Made by a program: the position numbers and the translations under genes. The notes beneath the pieces are model-generated. The model saw nothing but the letters and a program-made list of their open reading frames with translations. It had not been told where the DNA came from and did no database searches. Below, piece after piece: positions 42,686-53,833 of a stretch of 64,000 nucleotides of DNA. The DNA is taken from assembly GCF_040954645.1 (NCBI RefSeq), contig NC_092811.1:119237343-119301342 (forward strand), written 5' to 3'. The first letter of the stretch is position 1, and each line of letters begins with the position of its first letter. Origin of the DNA: Diabrotica undecimpunctata. Taxonomy: Eukaryota; Arthropoda; Insecta; Coleoptera; Chrysomelidae.

Positions 42686-45295
42686 CAGCGTGAGTCATAA
42701 CTATTGGGACATAGACTAAGGACAGGTTATTTGGACCAAAATATGGCTATTGGGCCAAATATGCCTTAATAAAATGTTGCTGAGAAAAAAGATACAGGGT
42801 GTAAAAGTTAATTTTTGTTTTTCGTTTTTTGATAATAGTTTCCCTGTATATTTATAAATCGCTATCAAGCGAGGCATAATCTTAGACAAGAAATAGTATT
42901 TTATTTACAATTTCACTATCAAATACCAAACTAATAAACAAAGTTGCAACTAACGTAAGGTTTCCGTTTTGACGATAAATCAAAACTAAACACACTTTAA
43001 CTTAAAAGAACTCACAAAAACTCAAACTAAATGTTCTACATGGTCTCCTCCGATTTCTATGCCTTTTCTAATTCTTTTTATACAGGATTTTCGGACGTTA
43101 AAAAAAATATTATTCTGTCCCCTTATAAGATTAGCTGCTTTTTGAATGTATCTCCAAAGTTCGTCTCGTGTATTAATTTTATTGGCATAAACTAAGGACT
43201 TCATATGTCCTTGGTGGCCATTAAAATTCACTGCCTCTGCCAATCCATCGTTGAGGAAATACGTCATTAAGATGATTTCTAACAGCTAATGAAAAATGAG
43301 GTAGCATTCCATCCTGCATAAACCACATTTTTCTTCTTACATCCAGTGACAGATCATCTAAAATATCACTAAGAGTATTTTCCAAAAAGAATCTCCATTT
43401 AAATTTGCAGGAAGAACATAAGGCCTTAGTAGTTGGTCGCCTATAATGCCACACCAAATATTCAATTTAAACTTATGCTGAAAATGTCTAGCTTTAATAG
43501 CATGCGGGTTTTCTTCTTCCCAATAATGACTATTTCGCCAATTAAAAACCCCTCATCTGGTAAAAGTTGCTTCGTCGGTGAACATAATATTCTTAATGAA
43601 GTGTCTGTCATTGCGATGTTAAAGGCCGATTCACATTAGACGTTCAGGTCACGCTCCGCTCAAGTTCCGCTCACGATCAAGAATTGTGTACACTATTCAC
43701 AGTAAGCGCTCAGGTGACGCTCCGCTCACGATCAAGAATTTCGGTATACTATTCAATTTGGCGGGACTCAGAGAATAGGCACAGTTCTTTGCATATATAA
43801 ATTTGTTTAACATGTTTAAAGATTTTTCTAACAGTGATTTGGCTGTCATTGCTTTATGTTTGGACGAAGAAGAGCTCCAGTCAACCAATAAACAGCCAAG
43901 AATATGGGTGCACAATATTTTAAAAACAAGGAAAACAGAAGGGTAGTTTTTTACTCTGTATAAAGGTCTCTATGACGATGAAACTAAATTTTTTCAGTAC
44001 TTTCGAATGACAAAACATAAATTTTATTGTACCGTATCAAAATACAGTCTATCTCCCTGGTTGTACAATTCCTTACAGCAGCGCACCAATTCAATCAACT
44101 GTCATCTATCGAGCTGCAAAAATCGTACCTTCACCTGACTGTTACTAATTCACACTACCCTGCCGCTCCACTCCACTCAGATCAAGTCACGATCAAACTA
44201 TTCTCCTGGAGAATCGCCGCGGTCAAAAGAGCGGGACGGAACGTGAGCGTTGTGTTTACTGTGAATAGCACCATTTAAGATGCGTGTAAGAATACTTGAC
44301 CGAACCTTGAGCTGAGCGTGAGCGGAGCGTGACCTGAGCTATAATGTGAATCGGCCTTTATTCAGAATACATTGGCAAAACTGTAACCGTCGTGGAAGAT
44401 CTGTTGGAAGTAAATTTTGAACAGGAGTGAAGTGATAAGGATGGAGGTTCTCTTTTTTAGAATTCTAACAATAGACGACTGACTTACTCCTGTTGCTGCT
44501 GATAGATGTCGTGAACTTATTTCAGGATTTTTATCTACTCCAACCAAAAGTTCATCTTCTTGATTAGGTGTGATTTGTTTCGGTCGATCACCCCGATTTT
44601 TAGTGTGAAATGACCCAGTTTCACCTAAACTACGATATAATCTTGCAAAAGTTTTGTGATTTGGTTGCCTTCTGTTTGCGTATAACATTCCATACATTCT
44701 GGCAGCCGAGCGGCCGCAAAAATTTTCTTGTGCGTATACGCAAATCATATCTCGCATTTCTTCATTAGTAAAATGATTGTGACGAGGCATTTCAATCAAA
44801 AAAAGTAATGATTACTTTTAAAAAATGCAACATTACACTACACTGTCACATCAAAAATAATTTACTCTGAACAAATGGCATTTACCAACAACAATTATCT
44901 GACAGTCCAAAGCATACTTTTCATAAATGAAATAATATTTGAAATCCTTTTTTAAGACTCTAAGCAGTCCGACTGCGTTTTTATCGAAAACGGTTGAAAT
45001 TATCATGTTTAAACAAGAGTACCAATTTTACGTAAAAATGATGTTTACGTCATATTTTTTAATAAAAATTACTAAAAAGTTTCATCAGAAAAAGTTTTCT
45101 GGTCAATTTGATCATTAGGAATGATCCATGTGGCGCCCTCTATGACAAAACGTAAAATTGTAAATAAAATACTATTTCCTGTCTAAGATTATGCCTCTGT
45201 GCCAATCTTGATAGCAATTTATAAATATACAGGGAAACTATTAGCAAAAAACGAAAAACTAAAATTAACTCTCCCAATAGTTATGACTCACCCTG
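42686..45295 (-). mobile_element. Tc1/mariner element, family M2 copy 1 (DD41x type), carrying a Harbinger
   Basis: Ends CAGCGTGAGTCATAACTATT and AATAGTTATGACTCACCCTG are inverted and flanked by TA (42684-42685, 45296-45297). The minus-strand transposase starts MPRHNHFTNEEMRDMICVYA, with an ARMYGMLYANRRQPNHKTFA helix-turn-helix region, VSQSSIVRILKK, and the catalytic domain with DDLSLDVRRKMWFMQDG and FPQRWIGRG. A deletion compared with the copy at 62047-63784 removes the SPEYNPLNF segment and with it the third catalytic position. Several frameshifts occur. A 736-bp Harbinger-type insertion (43622-44357) interrupts it. Confidence 0.93.
43622..44357 (+). mobile_element. PIF/Harbinger deletion derivative, TTA target duplication
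   Basis: The inverted ends AGGCCGATTCACATTA and TAATGTGAATCGGCCT are flanked by TTA (43619-43621 and 44358-44360), the target size and sequence expected for PIF/Harbinger. The uninterrupted site is seen in the sister mariner copy (GCGATGTTTATTCAG near 63033). A plus-strand remnant reads MFKDFSNSDLAVIALCLDEE, PRIWVHNILKTRKTEG, stop, then LYKGLYDDETKFFQYFRMTK, matching the N-terminal region of Harbinger nucleases (xWVHxI...FFxYFRM). The catalytic part is deleted. Repeated CGCTCAGGTGACGCTCCGCT-like blocks lie near both ends. Confidence 0.88.
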
Positions 45296-45459
45296 TATAT
45301 GCTTATTTTAATGCTTTTTTTGTATAATAAAATGCTTTACTTAGCAAATCGTTATACTTTTTAAGCACTTTTTGCGTTTCTTTATGCTTTTAAGTAAGAA
45401 AATTCATCATTGTCTAAATTAATACAGTTACATCGAAATACTAGTTTTTTAATACTCAC

Positions 45460-45685
45460 ATTGGGAAGTTATGTGTTATATAAAGCTTTCCTACTTTCAT
45501 CAACTCTTTGCAAAAGTAACGGCTAGCAAATCTCATTGTCTCCAAACAATTGGCAGGAGATATTTCATCAATTAGGTAGTTGCAGCACATTTGTAGGACA
45601 TCTAACAATTGATATTGATCTGCGTATTTCAACAGTTCTTTCACGTTGCTCTTATTTATACTACAACTTCCTGTATATGCGTAAT
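45460..45685 (-). CDS. KLHL10: KLHL10-like kelch protein, exon b (end of BTB and start of BACK)
   Basis: Acceptor TATTTTCGCAG, donor GTGAGT; enters in phase 1 (completing an aspartate codon) and leaves in phase 2. It encodes YAYTGSCSINKSNVKELLKY, ADQYQLLDVLQMCCNYLIDE and ISPANCLETMRFASRYFCKE then LMKVGKLYITHNFP. YAYTG, LL.AADQ(Y)..L and C..FL...L.P.NCL are the standard closing part of a BTB domain and the 3-box that contributes to Cullin-3 binding. Confidence 0.96.
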
Positions 45686-45736
45686 CTGCGAAAATAACAA
45701 TACAATTACATATCTATAATTAGTACCAATTATATA

Positions 45737-47757
45737 CAGTGTGGGGCACCGAAAACGAAACAGAGGCATTTACTGGCAGATGATTCCGTTTTTTGAAAAA
45801 ACGCTCGGACCCGTCGATTTTGTTTTCGAGGGGGACACAAAATTGGCATAAAATCACTTTAACATTTGCAGCCCCTTAAGCGGGGGTGGCATCATCCCTA
45901 AAATCTTAAATAAAAAGGGGGGTCGAATGATCTATTATTTGAAAGGTCTTTCAACTCCCTTTATAATGATGTAAAATTCATGTATTCAATTAAGTAGTTT
46001 TGGAGATTTATTGATTTAAAGTTTAAAGTAGACTTTAATAGGTACATCAAATTAGTTTGTACTTCTTTCAGAAGAAATTTGAGTAAAAGCATTTTCTTGA
46101 TAAGTAAATGCTTTTATTTACTACGCCCATGGTTTATTAATAATAAAAATAGCAATTGAAGTGTCCTTTGTGACAAAAAAAGTTGTTTCATGAAGAAAGA
46201 TAAGTAGAGAATGCCACGTACTTATTTTAAATAGGAAATAGTACATTAGTTTGCGATTGATTTGACCAATCTTTGTTGTTAAAATATCATTTATTGCTTT
46301 ATACATAAATTAACCATGGTATATTCCACGGCAGAAAGGGTTGAAATTATTGAAATATTTTTCGGAAATAATCAGTGCTCTAATAGAACAGCACAAATTT
46401 TTAATGAGCGACATGAGAACAATAATGTGCACCGAAAATATGTTCTAGAACTTGTAGCTAAATTTCGGGAAACTGGATCAGTCGCCAATAAAAAACGTAA
46501 TATTGAAAATCCTATAAGAAACGAAGCAACAGAAGTGGGGGTTTTAGGGCAAGTTATTGTAGATCCTACATTAAGTACCCGCAAATTGCAAACTTCGTGT
46601 GGTGTTAGTCGACGTACTATCCAACGGATTCTAAAGGCCCATAATTTTCATCCGTATAAAATTCACCTTGTACAAGAACTTAATGAAGACGATTTTGATA
46701 TGCGATTAGAATTTTGTGAAGTTATGAGTGAACGAATTACAAACGATGAACAATTTTTATTTAACATTTGCTTTTCCGACGAATGTTTCTTTTTTTTAAA
46801 TGGCGAAGTAAATCGTCATAATTGTCGATATTGGTCGGACTCTACTCCCAGAATTTACCATGAGGTACACACACAGCAGCCACAAAAATTAAATGTTTGG
46901 GCTGGCATTTTTGGCGATCATTTGGTTGTTCCTTTTCTCTTACCTGGAAATTTGACTGGTAAAATGTACTTGGAATTACTGCAAAATGCCATAGATCCTG
47001 CGCTAACAGATATAATTGAAAATCAGAATGATGGTCGATACGTTGAGAATATGTTGATGTTCCAACAGGATGGTGCCCCACCACATTACGCATTAAGAGT
47101 TCGGCATTATTTAGATCAGACCTTTCCAGGTCAATGGATTGGTAGAAGAGGTGCCGTTGAATGGCCCCCAAGATCGCCAGATTTATCACCTTTGGATTTT
47201 TTTTTGTGGGGTTACTTAAAAAGCAAAATCTATGCTACTCAGCCAACGTCCTTAGAAGATTTACGACAAAGAATTGTGAATGAGTGCCATCAAATTACTC
47301 CTCAAATATTGCAAAATGTCCGGCAACGTTTTCAGCAAAATCTTTATTATTGCATGGAAAGTAATGGTGGTCATTTTCAACATTTACTCGGCTGACAGGT
47401 CAGTTCATTCTTTATTTTTTAACAACTTTGCTGCTATGTATTGATCTCCTCTTACGATGATGTATTTAAACTTTAAATCAATAAATCTCCAAAACTACTG
47501 AATTGAAGTACATGAATTTTACATCATTGTAAAGGGAGTTGAAAGACCTTTTAAATGATGGATCATTCGACCCCCCTTTCTATTTAAGATTTTAGGGATG
47601 GTGCCACCCCCGCTTAGGGGGCTGCAAATGTTAATGTGATTTTATGCCAATTTTGTTTCCCACTCGATAACAAAATCGACGGGTCCAAGCGTTTTTTTTT
47701 TTAAAAGGAATCATCTGCCAGTAAATGCATCTGTTTCGTTTTCGGTGCGCCACCCTG
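45737..47757 (+). mobile_element. Apparently intact DD41D mariner element in a kelch intron
   Basis: Inverted ends begin CAGTGTGGGGCACCGAAAAC (45737) and CAGGGTGGCGCACCGAAAAC (47757, reverse strand), both flanked by TA. The inverted repeats extend about 290 bp and include AATCGACGGGTCC-like, GGGGGTGGCA-like and CTTTAAATCAATAAATCTCC segments. A single uninterrupted transposase gene lies between them (46316-47395). The element fills 2,021 of the 2,222 bases between kelch exons a and b, opposite in strand to the host gene. Structure is consistent with a recent and potentially autonomous copy. Confidence 0.93.
46316..47395 (+). CDS. Tc1/mariner transposase, DD41D type, 359 residues, intact
   Basis: The ATG sits in a good context (ACCATGG). 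The N-terminal helix-turn-helix region (ERVEIIEIFFGNNQCSNRTA, then CGVSRRTIQRILKAHNFHPY) would bind the terminal repeats. The catalytic core shows D in CFSDECFFFLNG, D in MFQQDGAPPHYALRVRHYL, and D in RSPDLSPLDFFLWGYLKSKI. I count 41 residues between the second aspartate and that of PLD, i.e. DD41D, the spacing reported for the rosa and VISITOR lineages. The C-terminal region ends SNGGHFQHLLG. No stops, shifts or missing catalytic residues are seen. It would cut and paste the element between TA sites in the nucleus. Confidence 0.96.
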   Translation: MVYSTAERVEIIEIFFGNNQCSNRTAQIFNERHENNNVHRKYVLELVAKFRETGSVANKKRNIENPIRNEATEVGVLGQVIVDPTLSTRKLQTSCGVSRRTIQRILKAHNFHPYKIHLVQELNEDDFDMRLEFCEVMSERITNDEQFLFNICFSDECFFFLNGEVNRHNCRYWSDSTPRIYHEVHTQQPQKLNVWAGIFGDHLVVPFLLPGNLTGKMYLELLQNAIDPALTDIIENQNDGRYVENMLMFQQDGAPPHYALRVRHYLDQTFPGQWIGRRGAVEWPPRSPDLSPLDFFLWGYLKSKIYATQPTSLEDLRQRIVNECHQITPQILQNVRQRFQQNLYYCMESNGGHFQHLLG

Positions 47758-47907
47758 TATAATAAAATTATAATATTATTATATATAAGTTTAAGTTTAA
47801 GTATAGACCAGGGCCGAAGTATTTGAAAAAGCAGTGAACTAAAAAACTTAATATAAGGAAAAAGATCTAGTTTTTTTCAATGAAAAGAAGAAGAGCACTG
47901 TAATTAC

Positions 47908-48139
47908 CTAAAATATTTTCGAACATGATACTAGGTATCAAAATTGTTGCTTCCGTGACTTCTTTGTGGTCCTTGTTAATAGAATTGGTGAAAAGGGCCT
48001 TGAAATAGGGACTGACGGCTGCCAGAATGGCGCGATGAATTTTGAACTCTCGGCCGTCCCCACATGTAATAACTCCATCGCATAGTTGACAGTTTCTTCT
48101 TAGCTCCGTCCAAACGGGGGGAAAATCGAATATACTAGC
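47908..48139 (-). CDS. KLHL10: KLHL10-like kelch protein, exon a (BTB domain)
   Basis: Acceptor TTTTTTATAG, donor GTAATT, leaves in phase 1. It encodes ASIFDFPPVWTELRRNCQLC, DGVITCGDGREFKIHRAILA and AVSPYFKALFTNSINKDHKE then ILIPSIMFENIL, the BTB/POZ core: LCD.V...G.EF..HR.IL...S.YF.ALFT. BTB domains dimerise and recruit Cullin-3. No start methionine precedes it in frame before the acceptor, so a short upstream exon with the N-terminus must exist to the right; I could not identify it. Confidence 0.95.
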
Positions 48140-48330
48140 CTATAAAAAAATTGTTAACATTATTAAATAAATAATATAATTAAACGGTATATAAAGTATT
48201 ATGATAGCTCCCTGTTCAACCCTTAACCCCCCCCCTTCTCGAATATATAAAGAGAACAAAGGTGTTTTCTGTAGGTGTTTACGAAGCCCGTTTCGAGGGT
48301 TCGAGAATGGTATAGCCTGACGTCACGAAG
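48140..48330 (-). promoter_or_regulatory. Candidate regulatory stretch upstream of exon a
   Basis: On the minus strand a palindromic cAMP-response site TGACGTCA (48318-48325) is followed 60-70 bases downstream by TTTATATATT (about 48244-48253), a TATA-like box. The order CRE then TATA is right for transcription toward exon a. Because exon a starts with a splice acceptor, the real promoter may be elsewhere and this could be intronic. Confidence 0.25.
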
Positions 48331-48559
48331 GTTCCCCGGTGAGATTTCCAAAACAAGGAAATGTTTGAAGACAAGCATGCTGCTGTCATCTCATCCATAT
48401 TCTATCCCTCCTTACTTCCCGTCATCTTCACGATCATTTCTTACAGGTCACAGGGTTCATACCAGTTTCTCTATATATTCTGTTTCTCTCTATTATCCAT
48501 CTATTATACCCCAGCATTGTGTGAGTAACAATGTCAGAGTATTTGCGATATAGAACCTA

Positions 48560-49360
48560 TGAAGATATACCTTAAAACATCCATGCCCTGTGAGCACTTG
48601 CATCAGGAAGCAATCTAGTCACTTCTAACCACAATCCACCCAGTATCTTAGGCTCAAGATCAGCATCTTATTGCACTTGGCAACATTTTCCCTACAGTCC
48701 TGTAGGCCCATGCTACTCGCAACAGACTCGTTCTGTCCACTCGTATCATGAGCACTTGGAGGTCGGTATCTCTACTGCCCCACTCCAGATTGGTTCCGCG
48801 AAAAGATGATTGACTGTACAACACCATGTAGGGCCCTCCTCCTATCTGATTTGGGTGCCCTAATGTTGGGCATCACCCTCTCCAGCGCAGCTGCAGCCCT
48901 TCGCTGTCTTCCGGGCTACCACCCGTATATGCTACGCCCATCTGCCATATTGTTATAGATAACACACCCAGATATTTGACCCATTTCTTTGATGTTAGCT
49001 ATGTCCCTATACGTTGGAGTTATATAAGTTGTCTTTTCCGTTTACCCTTCAGAATGATGGTTTTGATCTTCTCTGCCGCGAATTCCAGTCCGTAATCTGT
49101 CACTCAGTCCTTCACGACGTTGCCCTTATGTCTTACCCGAAATCGGAGATCCGGCTCGTCCCGCGCTGCTACCAGCACAACGAGATCATGTACAAAGGCG
49201 AAGAGAGTTATAGCTTTTCCGGAATTCGCAGTTCACGATCCCATCGTATGCCAATTTCATAGCGTTGGACCCCATACCGATCTCCGTGGAACTTCAGCCG
49301 TTACGTCAACGAACGTGCCCTTCTCAACCATGATCCTTCTCTTAGAGAGACATTCCATTA
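48560..49360 (-). pseudogene. R1-type LINE relic
   Basis: GC-richer than its surroundings. Minus-strand blocks with frame damage: VTAEVPRRSVWGPTL, AITLFAFVHDLVVLVAARDE (the xADD box decayed to FVHD), YGLEFAAEKIKTIILKGKRK, ERVMPNIRAPKSDRRRALHG then VVQSIIFSR, and VLTGHGCFKVYLHRF. This is the order of R1-clade polymerases (VPQGSVLGP, FADDLAL, EKT..V.LKG, LTGHG.F). It is dead. Confidence 0.82.
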
Positions 49361-50234
49361 TCAAATTTAGTCACCTAGATTTTTATATATTTTTTTGCGC
49401 CTTTACAGATACTTGTATTAATTTACTTATATTTGAAAGTATGTGGAATAGCTTATTATTGCTACCTTTTATTTATTTTTCATTTATGCCTCCATTATTG
49501 TTTTTTAGAAAGCTACATTACTTTTTCACTTTATCTTAAGTTATTATTACTGACAATCTCACAGTTCTTACATTTAGTATATAAAAGTCAATAGATAAAG
49601 AGCAAAATATAAATTAACTTTTATTTCTTATATCATGCCTTTTAGAATCGATTATTTAAAAGGTTATGTTGCTATAAAAACCGTTATTGCTGCGGAAAGA
49701 AAAACTCTAATAGCCAATAAGCCATAAAGCTCGAAAATTACTCATTTTACAGCATTAACCGGATTCGGTAAAAGTTCAATTAACTTTCCAACATTTCAGG
49801 AGAGTTGGAAATAAAACGAAATGGCGGTGACAACACGCGTTACGTGTTCGGCATAGTAAACAGTAAACCAACGTGTTAACGCCTACGTTACCAAAAATTG
49901 TTTTTAGCCGCAAAAACTCGTAAGCCTTATGAATTTAAAAACTTATTAACACACTTATAGTTTTCTGTCAGTATTGGTTTATGTTTCATAATTAAAACTA
50001 GTACACTAGCAATTTATTTAACAATATTTTAAGCCAAGCAATGATAGATTTTTACGGGTAAATTTATATTTTGGTTTTTGAAGTGGAAACCGAATTGCCA
50101 AATATAACTTTTATATAAACTACATTTCCTATTATAATTGTGGTTTATTTCTAATAAATATAGTAGAAAACATCTATTTTTATAGGAAAAATGTTTTATT
50201 AACTACTATGAAAGCACTGCTTTCAAATACTTAA
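49361..50234. other. AT-rich stretch without recognised content
   Basis: Nothing identifiable on either strand. The left end of the following hAT element should lie here or has been lost; no CAGAGGTTCCC-type terminus was found. Confidence 0.5.
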
Positions 50235-53200
50235 TTTTTAAAAAAATATGAACTCTCTTGGCAAAACTGATCGGTGTATGTACGGATGGCGCGTCTTCAA
50301 TGCTTGGTTTTCGCTCAGGATTTGTACGATTTGTAATTGGTAAGAGAGAAAAATTCTGATGTGACTGGGATACATTGTGTTATACATCGACAAGCCTTGG
50401 CAGCAAAAACTCTTTTAAATAAACTGAATGCTGTCTTAAAGTTGTGTATTAAAATAGTGAATTACATAGAAAACAGTGCGTTCAATACTCGACTGTTTAA
50501 AACTCTTTGTGAAGATTTAGGGAGTGATCACAAAACACTGCTATTTCATAGAGAAGTACGATAGCTCTTAAAGGAAACATGTTAGAAAGATTATTTGACC
50601 TTCGAGATGAAATAATCACTTTCTTGGAACAGCAAAAGCAAAATGAACTAAGCGTGGCCTCAAAAAATATTGTACCCAAGTAATATTGGCTTATTTGTAA
50701 GACATCTTTGACTCGTTGAACAGCCTTAACCTAAAATTGCAGGGTGGAGAATCAAATAAAGTTTGTATGATCGTGATGCGATCAAGATGTATATTGAGAA
50801 ATTGCAACTTTGGAGGCGTAAAATATCAGGAAACGCCTGCAATTATTCGAGTGTCCCTAAAGTAGAATCAATCTTAGAAGAAACACGCTTCAAGGACTTT
50901 TAGGAAGGATCAAGTTTGAAAATCCAAATATCCAAACCATTTGGAGAGCCTAATTGAGGAGTTCTAGAAATACTTCCCAAACACTTGTGAAGATAGTGTT
51001 TTCAGAATATCAATTGACCGATGTCAACATAGACTCCTTGCCTGAATCGCTTGACGAAGATGCTTTGAAAATAAAACATGATTCCTCTGCCAAATACAAC
51101 TTTGATATAATGTCTCTTCTTCTTCTTAGTCGTTAACCTGATGCAGGTATCGTGACATCATGAAGCTATTAGCTAAATTTCCCAATGTTTCTCCACGTTT
51201 TTCTATCTTCTGCCATTCTAGCACATTCTGACAATGGAGCGCCAATGGTAGCAACAATATGGTCCGTGTATCGTATAGGAGATCTACCTCTATTTCTTTT
51301 GCCTTCTACTTTTCCCTGAATGGTAAGTTTTTCAAGACCATTTCTTCGAAGCACATGTCCAAAATAGCTTATTATTTGTTCTGATATTTGTGTTCTTAGT
51401 CTTTTCTTTATGTTTAGCTGGTCCAGTATGGATTCATTTGTTCTTCGGGCCACCCATGGTATTCTCAGCATTCGTGTCCAGCAGTACATCTCAAATACAT
51501 TTATGTTCTTTTTGTCTTTCTCGGTAAGGGTCCAGATTTCCGATGCTAAGTAAAAACTGGAAAAACTAGACTTCTTACTAGTCTCATTTTTGTATCGGTA
51601 GTTATTTCATGGCTTTTCCAAATTTTTGTTAATTTTGCCATAGCGCTTTTTGCGATTGCTGACCGCCGCTTTATTTCTTCAGTACAGCCTCCTTTGTTGG
51701 TTATTAATGAGCCCAGATACACAAATTTATCTACAACAGCGATATTGTTTATCATGACCAGATGATTTTGATTGTTGTTAGCTCTGTCAATTATCATGAT
51801 TCTCGTTTTATCTCTGTTTATTTTAAGGCCCATCGTTAAGCTTACGTCGTCTATCCGTTGTAGCAGGTGAATCAATTCAGCTTCAGAACTAGCGAGGATA
51901 GTAGTATCATCTGCATATCTCAAGTTGCAAATCTTCTTCTTGCCAATGGTGATGCCACCGTTCCAGTCCTCAGTAGCTTTCAGCATTATCCATTTACCAT
52001 AGATGTTAAATAGAATTGGGCTTAGTATGCAGCCTTGTCTCACGCCCTTTGTGACCCTGAAACTATCGGTTAGTTCCACATTTATTCTAACTCTGGCATA
52101 ATTGTTATTGTACAGGCTTTTAATTAGCAGTATCAGATGATTAAGGACTCCCATCCTGCCACATTTTACTCCAGTTGACCAAACCGAAAGCTTTACTATA
52201 ATCTATGAAGCACAAATATGTTGTGATGTTGAATTCTCTGGATTTTTCTACAATCTGCCGTACGTTTAAAATTTGTTCTCTAGTACCACATCCGGGGACG
52301 AAACCTGTTTGTTCCTCCGCAATGTTAGGTAGTAAAAAGGGCTTTATCATCTCGAGAATTATGTGTAAGAGTATCCTACTGCAATGCGCAATTAGAGCAA
52401 TTGTGCGATAGTTGCTACATAAATCTTTCGCTCCCTTTTTATGTATGGGAATATATAGTGATTGTGTCCAGTCCTCAGGCCATTTACCTATCTCCCACAC
52501 TCTTTGACAAATTTGATGTATTATATCCACTCCAACGTCATCTAGGGCCCAAATTATTTCAATAGGTATGTTATATGTGGACCGGCAGCTTTCTGACTTT
52601 TTTGCCTCATAATTGCTGCTTCAACTTCACTTTTGAGTACATCAGGTTCCGTCGCCAAACTGGCATCTTCTTGTTGTGATGGGGCGTCTGTGCTTTCCTC
52701 CATCATCAGTCGTCCACAGTATTCTTTCCATCTGTGTAAAATATCTTTTTTAGAAGTGAGTAGAGATCCGTTATCATCTTTGATAGCAAGGTAGTTTGGT
52801 GTAAAGGAACGTATTATCTGCTTTATTTTTTTAAACATGTCTCTGGTCTCAGTTTTGGTTTTATGCCCTTCTATTTCCATGCAGATTTTGTTCAAGTGTG
52901 TGTTCTTGTCCTTTTTGCAGAGTCGTTTTATTTAACCGTTCAGCGCTTTATAGGCTTCTTTATCACTTTCACTGTTCAGTCCTGTGGCTTTTAAGCACTT
53001 CCTCTCCTGTATTTTAGTCCACGTGGAGTCTGTTATCTATTGTTTCCTTCTTTCTTCTCTATCACTCTTAATGTTTTTCGCAGCATTACGCAATATGGAT
53101 TTTGTTTTTGTCCATATGCTATTTGAGGACTCTTCTGGATTTAATGATTGTTTGAGGTCACATAGCTTTTGCGTTGCGGCTTTTTTGTACGGATCGTTAT

Positions 53201-53793
53201 ATTTTAGATGCCATTTAGTTGTTGTATTTCCTGTTTTTGGACTGTTTCTTAACTTCATGCGGAATTCAGCTGATAAAAATTGATGGTCGCTATTACAATC
53301 TTTTCCTGGATAGGTCTTAACATCCTTAACAGCGCTCCTCCAACGGGTTTTTACCAGTATAAAATCTATCTGATTTCTGTATCTATTTCCTGGTGATATC
53401 CAAGTGTATAGTCGTCTTGGGTGATGTTGAAAGTATTAGTAACAAACAGGTTGTTGTCTATACAAAAGTGTAGCAATAAAGTGATATAATGTACAAACCT
53501 TCATTTTGGTTAAAATATTTCAAAGTGTATCCTAGTTACCTATTTCAAAGTACATCCATCTTATTAACCAACTTAATCTATATTTCTTTTATTATTAATT
53601 TTTGTATTTTATAAAAACTGATATTCTTGTATCTCTTATGGCAGTATAAATAAATTTTTTGTTTTCTATGTAATATTTATTTGTCTTTGTTTTGTTCCTA
53701 GGCTTATACAATTTATTGTTGAGGGGTGTGGGACGCGAGAAACTTTCATTTCAACAAAAGGGGGCGTGGTACAAAAAAGTTTGGGAACCTCTG
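50235..53793 (+). pseudogene. hAT (Charlie/ZBED5-like) transposase relic, split by LINE-C
   Basis: From 50254: KLIGVCTDGASSMLGFRSGF, then VTGIHCVIHRQALAAKTLLN, IKIVNYIENSAFNTRLFKTL and GNMLERLFDLRDEIITFLEQ, diagnostic of the hAT-derived ZBED5/FAM200/EPM2AIP1-like family (CTDGA..M...SGF, HC.IHR..LA.K, NYI...A.N.RLF). After the inserted LINE-C it resumes at 53493 with FWLKYFKVYPSYL. It ends at 53793 in AGTTTGGGAACCTCTG, the reverse complement of a typical hAT-Charlie terminus CAGAGGTTCCCAAACT. The left terminus is missing and stops are frequent. Confidence 0.88.
51114..53481 (-). mobile_element. LINE-C, 2.37 kb, 11-bp target duplication, inserted in the hAT
   Basis: Direct repeats TGATATAATGT at 51103-51113 and 53482-53492 delimit it. 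Right to left it encodes the end of an endonuclease (DVKTYPGKDCNSDHQFLSA), a linker, and RT: WPEDWTQSLYIPIHKKGAKD, TTYLCFIDYSKAFGLVNW, KGVRQGCILSPILFNIYGKW, NLRYADDTTILASSEAEL, VYLGSLITNKGGCTEEI, then VFEMYCWTRMLRIPWVARRT and EGKRNRGRSPIRYTDHI. It ends in a CTAAGAAGAAGAAGAG tail. The YADD box is intact; frameshifts near 52150 and 51540 and the missing 5' endonuclease half inactivate it. It is related to, but distinct from, LINE-A. Confidence 0.95.
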
Positions 53794-53833
53794 ATAAACA
53801 CCGATTAATATATTTTATTTTAATTAGTTGTGT

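Larger units (their letters stand above)
28511..45459 (-). other. Kelch intron b-c, 16.9 kb, filled with nested elements
   Basis: The giant intron between exons b and c. It holds, in order, a Jockey-like LINE relic, a 3.45-kb foldback element, the three-layer nest, a 2.9-kb LINE-A, an older LINE fragment and a mariner with an internal Harbinger. Stretches 28520-29120 and 34170-34670 show no recognised gene (34440-34670 may be 3' non-coding DNA of the outer element of the nest). Confidence 0.85.

Noticed and set aside
48275..49262. GC-rich plus-strand frames as a host gene
   Set aside because: They are antisense to R1-type LINE blocks that are clearly readable on the minus strand.
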